A DNA stretch of 64,000 nucleotides, from assembly GCA_024399015.1 (NCBI GenBank), contig JAKSIC010000001.1, positions 586,267 to 650,266 of the forward strand, read 5' to 3'. This document shows, one piece after another, positions 54,908-62,626 of this stretch; positions within the stretch are counted from its first letter, which is position 1, and the number at the start of each line of letters is the position of its first letter. Source of the DNA: Fibrobacter sp. (GTDB lineage: Bacteria > Fibrobacterota > Fibrobacteria > Fibrobacterales > Fibrobacteraceae). The position numbers were made by a program, and so were the translations under genes. The notes under the pieces were generated by a model that saw only the letters and a program-made list of their open reading frames with translations, made no database searches and had not been told where the DNA came from.

Positions 54908-56110
54908 CTATCGTTCAAAATTCAGGACCCACATTTCGGTGTCACTGCCAACGCGAACCGGCGGGCCCCAGGAATCAACGCCAGAAGTTACGAGCCACTT
55001 GGTATTATCAAGAATGCCGAAGCCCACGCTCAAGCGCCAGAACAAATCAATGAAAACGGTTCCCGGGAAGAACTGTCCGTCGTGAGTGTGTCCACTGAGG
55101 GCAAGATCCGGGAGGCGACCGTTGTAATCCTTTTCAATTCCCTTGGGCTGATGGTCCAACAAAATCCAAGGAATATTTTGGAGCTTCGCAGATTCCTCGG
55201 AAGCTAACTGAGCGCCAGGAACAAGATCTGCCAAAGGCTTGCGAGTTTCTTCGCGAGTGCGGGAAACCTGGAAATCTGTACGGCCGGTAAAGCAAGCGAC
55301 AGGCTCAATCGCCTGATTAGAACTGCCCGCTGGGAAACAAGCAGTAGAATCGTCGAGAACCACAAAGCCGTTACGACGGAGCCAGCCCATGGGATCAGAA
55401 CCGTTACGTTCCATGTAGCCTTCATGATTCCCATTGATAGCCACAGCGGCAATCTTCGCCGTGGAAGCCAACTGTTTCACCAGCTTGTCGTAGCCCTGGG
55501 CAGTCATCACAGAATCGTGAATGTCTGCAAGGTCGCCACCGAACAAAATAAAATCCGGCTTAATGCTCTTGGCTTCAGAAACCATGCGTTCCAACTTAGC
55601 GGGCTTGGAAAGCATATCCAAGTGAAGGTCGCTGAAGAACATAGCTGTAAAGTTCTTTTGTTCTGCAACAGGGGCCGCAGCAGAATCTGTTACCTGACTT
55701 TGTGCCACGCGATTTTCCAGCTTGATGGTTTCAAAACGCAGCTCGTAGTTTTCGTTGTGCTGCATACCATAAGTCAAGAACACCACGGTCAAGGCAAAGG
55801 AAATTCCAAAGAGGAAGCCTGCCTGACGTTCGGCATCCGGCTGAAGCAAACGCTTCTTGGTCTTGAGGCGTCGAACAATGCGGAACACATCCCACAAAAG
55901 AAAAATCCACAAGGCCTGACAAAGCCAGATGATCATTAGCGTCTGAAGATAACTGAAGATGACGCTATTACGGTACAGCATAAAGCTGCCGATGGTGACG
56001 ATGATGTAGGCGCCTGCAATCAGGGAACCTTTTACACCGGATTTTACTTGGCGAATGTTCCAGAAGAAAAGTCCGAGGAGCGCGAGAATAAGAATGAATC
56101 CAATAGCCAT
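54908..56110 (-). CDS. Membrane-bound metallophosphoesterase
   Basis: 400 aa from the ATG at 56110; a TTG at 56125 is less likely. About four N-terminal membrane segments (~1-140), then a calcineurin-type phosphoesterase domain with FFSDLHLDM, GGDLADIH, NGNHEGYM and SGHTHDGQFF, supplying the two-metal site. Resembles YkuE/YaeI-type enzymes linked to lipid phosphates. Divergent from the NhaC gene with only 36 bases between start codons. Confidence 0.9.
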   Translation of the reverse strand: MAIGFILILALLGLFFWNIRQVKSGVKGSLIAGAYIIVTIGSFMLYRNSVIFSYLQTLMIIWLCQALWIFLLWDVFRIVRRLKTKKRLLQPDAERQAGFLFGISFALTVVFLTYGMQHNENYELRFETIKLENRVAQSQVTDSAAAPVAEQKNFTAMFFSDLHLDMLSKPAKLERMVSEAKSIKPDFILFGGDLADIHDSVMTAQGYDKLVKQLASTAKIAAVAINGNHEGYMERNGSDPMGWLRRNGFVVLDDSTACFPAGSSNQAIEPVACFTGRTDFQVSRTREETRKPLADLVPGAQLASEESAKLQNIPWILLDHQPKGIEKDYNGRLPDLALSGHTHDGQFFPGTVFIDLFWRLSVGFGILDNTKWLVTSGVDSWGPPVRVGSDTEMWVLNFER

Positions 56111-56146
56111 AATCAAAAAATACAAAATTATCTAAATTTGTTTGTG

Positions 56147-57427
56147 ATGCTTATTGCTCTTGCCATTGGATTTGCACTGCTGATGACCTGCGGAAAAATC
56201 CGCGGGTTCGGATTCGCTGAACTTTTCAAAGTGGCGGGAGCAGGAGTTACATCGGTCAAGAACATTGCCATCGTCATGTTGCTTGTGGGCGCATTGACTG
56301 CTCTTTGGCGAGCTACGGGTACCATCGCATTTATCGTGAGTCTTGCTTCAGGCGCGTTGACACCTGAACTGTTTTTGCCTGGATCCTTTCTGCTGTGTGC
56401 CGCAATTTCCATTTTGACGGGAACATCTGTAGGGACTGCAGCCACCATGGGCGTCATCTGCATGACAGTAGGAAACGCCATCGGGATCGACGGGGCCATT
56501 TGCGGCGGCGCAATTTTGTCGGGCGCGTATTTCGGAGACCGCTGTTCCCCGGTTTCAACCTCTGCGCTTCTTGTTGCCGAGGTGACAGGGACCAATCTTT
56601 ACGACAACATCCGCGAAATGATTCGCACCGGATGGATTCCCACTGTAATCGCCTTGGCCGTTTACGCCATCCTCGGATTTTTTGCTGACGCACAGAGCGC
56701 CGCCGCAAACGTATCCGGAATCTTCGGGAAGTATTTTGATTTGCATTGGTACATGGCACTGCCCGCCATCTCCATCTTGGTGCTGGCACTGTTCCGCATC
56801 AACGTCAAGATCAATATGCTTATAAGCATCGCCATCAGTATCGCAATTTATTTTATAGGTGGCGGAACGATCGGGGCAGTCGAAATCAATTCGCAAGTAA
56901 ACCATCCGCATTTCACAAGCATTACGCATTTCCCGGACATCCTGAAAATCATGTTCTTCGGTTTCGACGCCCCCGAAGAAATCGCCGCTATGCTTAGCGG
57001 CGGTGGCATGCTCAGCATGATGAAACTGATTCTCGTTGTCATCATATCGCTGACTTACGCAGGCCTCTTCAAGCTCCTAGGCATCCTCGAAAAGATGAAC
57101 CTCGTGATAACTCGTCTCGCACAAAAAGTTTCATCCTTCGGCTGCGTGACACTTACCGCCATCGCTACTTGCGCTCTAGCCTGCAATCAGACCTTATCCA
57201 TCGTGCTTACCAACGACATTTGCCAAGGCATCATGCCCAACGAAAAAGAACGCGCCATCGCTTTGGAAAACACATCTGTCATTATCGCCCCACTGGTGCC
57301 CTGGACCGTAGCAAGCCTTGTTCCCCTGGGAGCCATCAACGCTCCCACCACAAGCATCCTGTTCGCATTCTTCCTGATTTTAACACCCGCTATCCAGTGG
57401 ATCGCAAGCAAGAAAAACATTAAATAA
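56147..57427 (+). CDS. NhaC-family Na+/H+ antiporter
   Basis: 426 aa from the ATG at 56147; the longer open frame overlaps the metallophosphoesterase start and is ignored. Around 11-12 hydrophobic helices. The conserved transport core GTSVGTAATMGVICMTVGNA, GAILSGAYFGDRCSPVSTS and ALLVAEVTGTNLYDNI is characteristic. A second motif TCALACNQTLSIVLTNDICQ lies in the C-terminal half. Inner-membrane exchanger, probably Na+/H+ (malate/lactate exchange exists in the family). Confidence 0.92.
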   Translation: MLIALAIGFALLMTCGKIRGFGFAELFKVAGAGVTSVKNIAIVMLLVGALTALWRATGTIAFIVSLASGALTPELFLPGSFLLCAAISILTGTSVGTAATMGVICMTVGNAIGIDGAICGGAILSGAYFGDRCSPVSTSALLVAEVTGTNLYDNIREMIRTGWIPTVIALAVYAILGFFADAQSAAANVSGIFGKYFDLHWYMALPAISILVLALFRINVKINMLISIAISIAIYFIGGGTIGAVEINSQVNHPHFTSITHFPDILKIMFFGFDAPEEIAAMLSGGGMLSMMKLILVVIISLTYAGLFKLLGILEKMNLVITRLAQKVSSFGCVTLTAIATCALACNQTLSIVLTNDICQGIMPNEKERAIALENTSVIIAPLVPWTVASLVPLGAINAPTTSILFAFFLILTPAIQWIASKKNIK

Positions 57428-57428
57428 A

Positions 57429-57460
57429 AAAACGCGGCCATTCGGTCGCGCTATTTTTAT
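57429..57460. terminator. Bidirectional terminator between NhaC and phosphatase genes
   Basis: CGCGGCC and GGTCGCG pair, flanked by A- and T-runs; serves the convergent genes. Confidence 0.8.
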
Positions 57461-57960
57461 TTCAGCATCGCATTTGCAATAATGTGATTCAGCAGGCCAT
57501 CACAGCCTTCATTTACATCGCGCCAAGTGGCATCAAAATTTCCGGTGTACCAAGGGTCCGCTACATCACCAGGGCGGCGTGTCCAATCCATCATCATGGT
57601 GATTTTCCGCGCATCATCCTTTAACTGGGCCGGAGATAAATTCCAGCGCAAGTTCCGCAGATTATTTCTATCCATCAAGATGATGTAATCATAATGATCG
57701 TAATCCCGCTGAGTCATCTGACGTGCAGCATGTCCATCGCAATTGATCCCATGGGAGTTCAGCATACGGCGTGCTGGCGGATAAACCGGGTTTCCAATTT
57801 CCTCGGTGGAAGTGGCCGCACTGCGAATTTCAAAATCCTCAGCAGAAAGGCCGACCTTGCGCAAGTCCTCTTCACGGGCCTGCACCATATCCTTCATCAC
57901 ATATTCCGCCATAGGACTGCGGCAAATATTTCCATGACAAATAAAAAGAATCTTGATCAT
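57457..57960 (-). CDS. Low-molecular-weight protein tyrosine phosphatase
   Basis: 167 aa from the ATG at 57960. Active-site P-loop CHGNICRSP near residue 8 and the general acid in DVADPWYTGNF near residue 132 match the LMW-PTP family; IILMDRNNLRNL is the usual middle motif. Cytosolic; in bacteria often linked to exopolysaccharide control or arsenate reductase relatives. No kinase partner nearby. Confidence 0.93.
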   Translation of the reverse strand: MIKILFICHGNICRSPMAEYVMKDMVQAREEDLRKVGLSAEDFEIRSAATSTEEIGNPVYPPARRMLNSHGINCDGHAARQMTQRDYDHYDYIILMDRNNLRNLRWNLSPAQLKDDARKITMMMDWTRRPGDVADPWYTGNFDATWRDVNEGCDGLLNHIIANAMLK

Positions 57961-57978
57961 TAGTTGCAATTATAGAAT

Positions 57979-58011
57979 TAAAAAATGCACGAATTGATCC
58001 GTGCACTTTTT
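57979..58011 (-). terminator. Terminator after the HEGIH protein gene
   Basis: TGCACG and CGTGCA flank AATTGATC, with T-runs on both strands; positioned after the stop at 58033. Confidence 0.8.
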
Positions 58012-58032
58012 GACTTCTTGAATTTTACAATT

Positions 58033-60438
58033 CTATTTCACAACAGTAACGCTTTTGACTTCGCGGTAGGTTCCTGTAGAAACCTTCACGATGTAGGTTC
58101 CCTGCGGAAGACCTGCACTATTCAAGTCAAGATATTCCTGATATTCACCAGCCGGATTGACTCCAGAAATACTCTGGTACAAAAGCGCACCATACGGAGA
58201 ATACAAACTGATTTTCACATTATCCTGCTGTTTGATAGCATACCTAATTTCAAGAACTCCGCGACGATTCTTTAACGACATATTTTTAGCGGGTCCCTGA
58301 TTCTTGAAAGCAATGGCTGTGGGGATTTCAGAGGTTCTCTCAGAAGAAGCATCATTGGCAATTTTTACAGTGATATTGTAAACGACCATCTTGCTTCCGC
58401 TCATAAAGCCTTGGGCAAACTTGTAACTTTCCCCAGCAGCAACTCTATTGGGATAATGTCCTAAAGAAATTTTGCTTTCTTCCAAGTTCCACTCAGCAAA
58501 TACATAGGCGTTTTCACCCCATTCAACAACTTCCCCATTTTTACCGAACCAATGTCCCGGAGCATGGGCTGAAGAATTGGTATTGATAGAACCATCTGCA
58601 TTCAAAGCAAAGAAAGTTGCGTTCGCAATGCTACTAGCAGAAATTCCAAGAGCCTCCGCAAGCTTTTCGGATTCAAATTCAACACTTGACGTTCCATAAT
58701 CTTCACTGATTTGAACCGTTGCAGAAACTTCAATCTTTACCGTATCCGTTACGACAATAGAAGAGCTGCTGGATTCGACACTAGAGGAACTATTCGGCTT
58801 CACGCTGCTAGAACTACTACCGGGAACAACAGAAGAACTAGAAGAAACGCTGGAGCTAGAGGAACCCGGCTTAATGGATTCACCAATTTCCGGCCAGTCA
58901 TACTTCAGCACAAAATTATTGTAGTACTTTGTATTGGCATCGCCCGCGCCACTCAAACCTTCTTCAAGCTTAATTTTGTAATTGTAATGGTTCTTGCGAA
59001 TATCTTCGTTGCCCGTGTACTGATAATCGGTATTTACAACCACAGCGAAGACCATCTGGGAACCATTCGTTGCAGAAGGAGCCTTGTCCAAACGGAGAGT
59101 TACCGCACCTTCGCCAGTAATGGGTTCACTATAAACCGGGGTGCCATCAGCAGCGCGGTAGCAAAGCAGATAATTCATATTGGTGTTATTGGAATTATTG
59201 CCCACGTTGTAGAATGAAACCTTCACCTGCTTTGCACCAGAGGAAACCTTCAGCGGAATAACGTTGGATCCAGACCAACCCGGGGTTGTTGCTTCGTCGG
59301 GAATTAAATATTCCCCGTTTGCAGTCATCGTCTGGTAGGGAGTCATTTTCCAAGTATTTCTGTACTGGCCGTTATCCCAATAATATTGTTCTTCGTAGCT
59401 TGTTCCGCCAAAGTTGTTATTCAAGAGGTTCTTGATTTCACCGGACCATTTCTTCATATCCAGCAAGGCCATCCTTGCGCGAAATTCAGTAATGAGTCTA
59501 CGGGTAGCCTCAGGACCCAAGCCTTTTTCCAAGGCATAAGTTTCAAGAAGATAGGTGGTCTTGCCGTAGGCATTTCCATAAATCCAACGTACGGAACCTG
59601 TACCGAGCCAAGTCCCCATAAAGGTGGGGAAAATGTTGCTGTACTGAGAACCACCCAAAAGATAGCGCTGATTCTTGCCAGTTACACCTTGTGCGCCCGG
59701 GCCACCAAAAGTTCCATCCACAAGCCAGCCAGAGTAACATTCAATAGGCATGAAGGGGGCGATCACTGTAGCGGCATTCAAGAAGCCCATGCCGCTATAG
59801 ACGCCTTCGCGATGGGAAAACATATCCTGTTGAATCCAGGTATTGCCCGCTTCCTGGAACCAGTGAGCTTGTTTTGCGCCAGGATAGCCGTTAGTCATGG
59901 AGTGAATTCCTTCGTGAATCATGGCATCCATCTGAGCAACACGATCACGGTAAGGACAACTGGTATTGAAACTGTAAAGAGGATAGAAGGACGCCGCCAC
60001 CGCGGTGTAGCCAGCCACAAATGTCTGCCATCCGCCAGTAGTGTCTTCCTTGGCGCCACCCGCGCAAGTGCCAGAGCCGTAATAATAAATAGCGCTGTAC
60101 TGCCCCTTCTGTGCCTGTGCATCGGGAGCCCAACCCAAGGTATCATAAAGATACGTAAAATCGGTATCGTATTTCTTTAGAATACTGTCGATGGTTACAT
60201 CGGTAATTCGGGCATCGCGATCCTTGCCCCAATAGAAAGCCCACCACTTGCCGGCCTTTTTTCCGGTGACACCAGAGCAATTGTTATTGAATTCCGTAGG
60301 CGGTTTAATTTCCCCTAAATTGGATCTTGTATCGTAATCCAAATCAGAGCGATAAGTCGGCCATGTATAGGCATCACCATTGGCGGCGAAAGAAAATGCA
60401 CTTGCAACAAGCAAGGCACCGAGTACCTTTTTTTCCAT
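58033..60438 (-). CDS. Secreted metallopeptidase-like protein with HEGIH motif and type-IX-like tail
   Basis: 801 aa from the ATG at 60438 (60447 also possible). Signal peptide ends SFAANG. The N-terminal half carries AMIHEGIHSM (H175, E176, H179) and a downstream Glu in WFQEAGNTW (E196), fitting a gluzincin-like zinc site; aromatic-rich surroundings. A beta domain (~385-510) is followed by a Ser/Pro linker (~520-560), a DUF4859-like domain (~565-700, with HAPGHWFGKNGEVVEWGENA), and a C-terminal sorting tail (NSAGLPQGTYIVKVSTG, then VTVVK). Substrate unknown. Confidence 0.82.
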   Translation of the reverse strand: MEKKVLGALLVASAFSFAANGDAYTWPTYRSDLDYDTRSNLGEIKPPTEFNNNCSGVTGKKAGKWWAFYWGKDRDARITDVTIDSILKKYDTDFTYLYDTLGWAPDAQAQKGQYSAIYYYGSGTCAGGAKEDTTGGWQTFVAGYTAVAASFYPLYSFNTSCPYRDRVAQMDAMIHEGIHSMTNGYPGAKQAHWFQEAGNTWIQQDMFSHREGVYSGMGFLNAATVIAPFMPIECYSGWLVDGTFGGPGAQGVTGKNQRYLLGGSQYSNIFPTFMGTWLGTGSVRWIYGNAYGKTTYLLETYALEKGLGPEATRRLITEFRARMALLDMKKWSGEIKNLLNNNFGGTSYEEQYYWDNGQYRNTWKMTPYQTMTANGEYLIPDEATTPGWSGSNVIPLKVSSGAKQVKVSFYNVGNNSNNTNMNYLLCYRAADGTPVYSEPITGEGAVTLRLDKAPSATNGSQMVFAVVVNTDYQYTGNEDIRKNHYNYKIKLEEGLSGAGDANTKYYNNFVLKYDWPEIGESIKPGSSSSSVSSSSSVVPGSSSSSVKPNSSSSVESSSSSIVVTDTVKIEVSATVQISEDYGTSSVEFESEKLAEALGISASSIANATFFALNADGSINTNSSAHAPGHWFGKNGEVVEWGENAYVFAEWNLEESKISLGHYPNRVAAGESYKFAQGFMSGSKMVVYNITVKIANDASSERTSEIPTAIAFKNQGPAKNMSLKNRRGVLEIRYAIKQQDNVKISLYSPYGALLYQSISGVNPAGEYQEYLDLNSAGLPQGTYIVKVSTGTYREVKSVTVVK

Positions 60439-60564
60439 AATCCACATCCCATTTTAGGACGCCACAATAGCGTGACATCCTTACACATTCAAAATGTATT
60501 TCAATGGAGTTTGGAATACAAGATTTTGGAATATTCCAGCGTGTTAAAGTGTGTTTAAAATGTG

Positions 60565-61761
60565 TTACAGATTTTCACGACCGCTTTGCCACGCAGATTT
60601 AATCCATTCAGCATCGCGGGCAACGCTTTCAATTTGCACTTCGTCAATAGCACCATCCCAGGTTTCGGTGCTGATTTCATCACCGCCAATACGGAACGGA
60701 ACAGATGCGTCCAACTGATTCGCCGTAAATTCGCTAGTCTCCCCCACCTGTTCGCCATTCACGAACATGGAAATATGATGATCCTTGGAAACCAGCGTCA
60801 AGAAGCTCCATTCTCCAACAGGAACAATGGAGGAATCCCCAAACGTAATTTCCACAGGTTCCTTGGGTGCACTTTTCATTACGGCAAAGACACTATTCGT
60901 GCGTTCAAAATGCCATTGGAATTTTGAAGTGCTGTCGCTCCAGTAACTACGTTGAGCCACAAGAATCTGGTGATTTTCATTTACACCATTCCATTTCGTC
61001 CACAGAGAAATCGTAAAGTCGCCAGATGTCGGATCAAGTGTCCCCAAGTCAATAAACTGGCCTGGCTTAAGAAGGATGGCCTTACCGGAAATTCCATCCA
61101 CATATTCCACATTCTCTGCAAGGGTGGAGTCGTTATCGTAAACCATTTCACCGCCATCCATGGAAAGATGCTTTTCAATGAATGTAGGGAGAATGATTGC
61201 ATCGGAAGAATCAGCAGTAGAAATGGAGTAAGAAGCTATCGCAGCATCATCTTGTACGTACTGAAGAACAAGTCCTTCACTTGACGGAACACCGGCAAAG
61301 TCAAAAGATCCGTCTTTGGAAATCTTTGCAGTCAAGGACGTTCCCTTAATGCGAACATAGCCAGATTCTGCTCCGTCAATGTTTCCTTTCAAGGATTTTT
61401 TCTTGCTTATTTGCAAGTCATTATTTTCCTGAAATTTTGGATTTGCCAACGCACAGAGCGATTCTGCTTCAGCATAAAGCATGACTAAATCACCGACAGA
61501 ATCCGATACTACTAATTCATATTTGCCTTGCTTATCGGAAACCGTTTCAATGGAATCCACAACAGAAATAGAATTGTCAATATAGGCAACAACACGAGCT
61601 GCAGCCACGGCGTTTCCTGCATCATCAACAACTCTTCCCGCTAAAGTGATGGAGTGGTCAATATCGGTAATGCCGCCAGCAACATCACCCTTATTTTCGG
61701 AACAAGCACTGCACAGCAATAAAGAAACCACAAGGATTTGAACAAAATAAAATTTTCTCAT
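60565..61761 (-). CDS. Lipoprotein with carboxypeptidase-regulatory-like and LamG domains
   Basis: 398 aa. Lipobox CSAC near residue 20. Residues ~38-105 resemble a carboxypeptidase-regulatory-like fold (LAGRVVDDAGNAVAAARVVA, SDKQGKYELVV). Residues ~215-395 form a LamG/concanavalin-like domain (FTISLWTKWNG, WSFLTLVSKDHHISMFVNGE, AIDEVQIESVARDAEWI). The start overlaps the TIGR02147 gene by 4 bases (ATGA), so they are cotranslated. Likely a surface carbohydrate-binding lipoprotein controlled by that regulator. Confidence 0.85.
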   Translation of the reverse strand: MRKFYFVQILVVSLLLCSACSENKGDVAGGITDIDHSITLAGRVVDDAGNAVAAARVVAYIDNSISVVDSIETVSDKQGKYELVVSDSVGDLVMLYAEAESLCALANPKFQENNDLQISKKKSLKGNIDGAESGYVRIKGTSLTAKISKDGSFDFAGVPSSEGLVLQYVQDDAAIASYSISTADSSDAIILPTFIEKHLSMDGGEMVYDNDSTLAENVEYVDGISGKAILLKPGQFIDLGTLDPTSGDFTISLWTKWNGVNENHQILVAQRSYWSDSTSKFQWHFERTNSVFAVMKSAPKEPVEITFGDSSIVPVGEWSFLTLVSKDHHISMFVNGEQVGETSEFTANQLDASVPFRIGGDEISTETWDGAIDEVQIESVARDAEWIKSAWQSGRENL

Positions 61762-62606
61762 TTTTTATCCTTTGGAATCTTTGTACTCATGGGGAACGTC
61801 ATGAACATCATTTCATAAACACGTTCCACATCTGTATCGTTTGAGATTTTAGCCATAATCTTTTTTCTGGCTTCACGCATGACTTCAACAACATAGTTGA
61901 AAGAACTTTCACTCATGGCAAGCGTGGTAAACGCAGCGTATTGTTCGTATTTCGGAATGCATTCTACTGCCCTCAAGGCATGCTGAATGTAGTCGCGACG
62001 GATTTGCTTTAAAGCGATAGGAGACACATCACTTGCATCCACCATCAAGGACGTTTCTTCATAATGGTCGCCAAGCTTTTTGATAAGTCCCAGCTCCATC
62101 AATGTTTTGACAGCACTGCGGGCTTCTGTAGCAGTAATGTTAGGAACAACCATTCGTGCCAAAGCCTTGTAGTCTTCAGCCCAATTGGACGTTACCACAA
62201 GTTCACGGACAATGGGGTGATACCATTTTGAAAAATAGGTCTGCTCGCGGTTGGTAAGATGGGTAAATTCAGCTTGCCTTTTTATCTGTGAAATTTGCTC
62301 CCAGGCGATATCACGCTTGTCAATCCGCTCCGACTGATTGAATTCTACAAGCGACAGGAAATAAGATTCCTGAAGATTACCCAAGCCCATAGCCTTTGAA
62401 ATTTTTTCCGCAGATTTTTCTGTCAGTTTGAAACGACCACGAATCACATTCAGACAATAGGAGGATGTCTTGAAACCGGCCTTCGCAGCAAAAAATCGGT
62501 GTGAAAATGCAGCACTTTGATTTTTCTGCTCTTCAAAATAATCCTGCAGAAACTTACGATAATCATCGTATTCAAAGAGACGTTCAATCACTTTACTTGC
62601 GGCCAT
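61758..62606 (-). CDS. TIGR02147/DUF4423-family HTH protein
   Basis: 282 aa. The N-terminus shows YDDYRKFLQDYFEEQK then SHRFFAAKAGFKTSSYCLNV plus KLTEKSAEKISKAMGLG, the helix-turn-helix-like segment of the family; AWEQISQIKRQAEF and TYFSKWYHPIVRELV lead into the conserved C-terminal part (RAVECIPKYEQYAAFTTLAM). Known mainly from Fibrobacter and a few other bacteria. Probably a transcriptional regulator; target genes unknown. Lies 20 bases after the SGNH esterase stop and overlaps the LamG lipoprotein start. Confidence 0.92.
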   Translation of the reverse strand: MAASKVIERLFEYDDYRKFLQDYFEEQKNQSAAFSHRFFAAKAGFKTSSYCLNVIRGRFKLTEKSAEKISKAMGLGNLQESYFLSLVEFNQSERIDKRDIAWEQISQIKRQAEFTHLTNREQTYFSKWYHPIVRELVVTSNWAEDYKALARMVVPNITATEARSAVKTLMELGLIKKLGDHYEETSLMVDASDVSPIALKQIRRDYIQHALRAVECIPKYEQYAAFTTLAMSESSFNYVVEVMREARKKIMAKISNDTDVERVYEMMFMTFPMSTKIPKDKK

Positions 62607-62626
62607 AGGTCCATCCAGCAGAAAAT

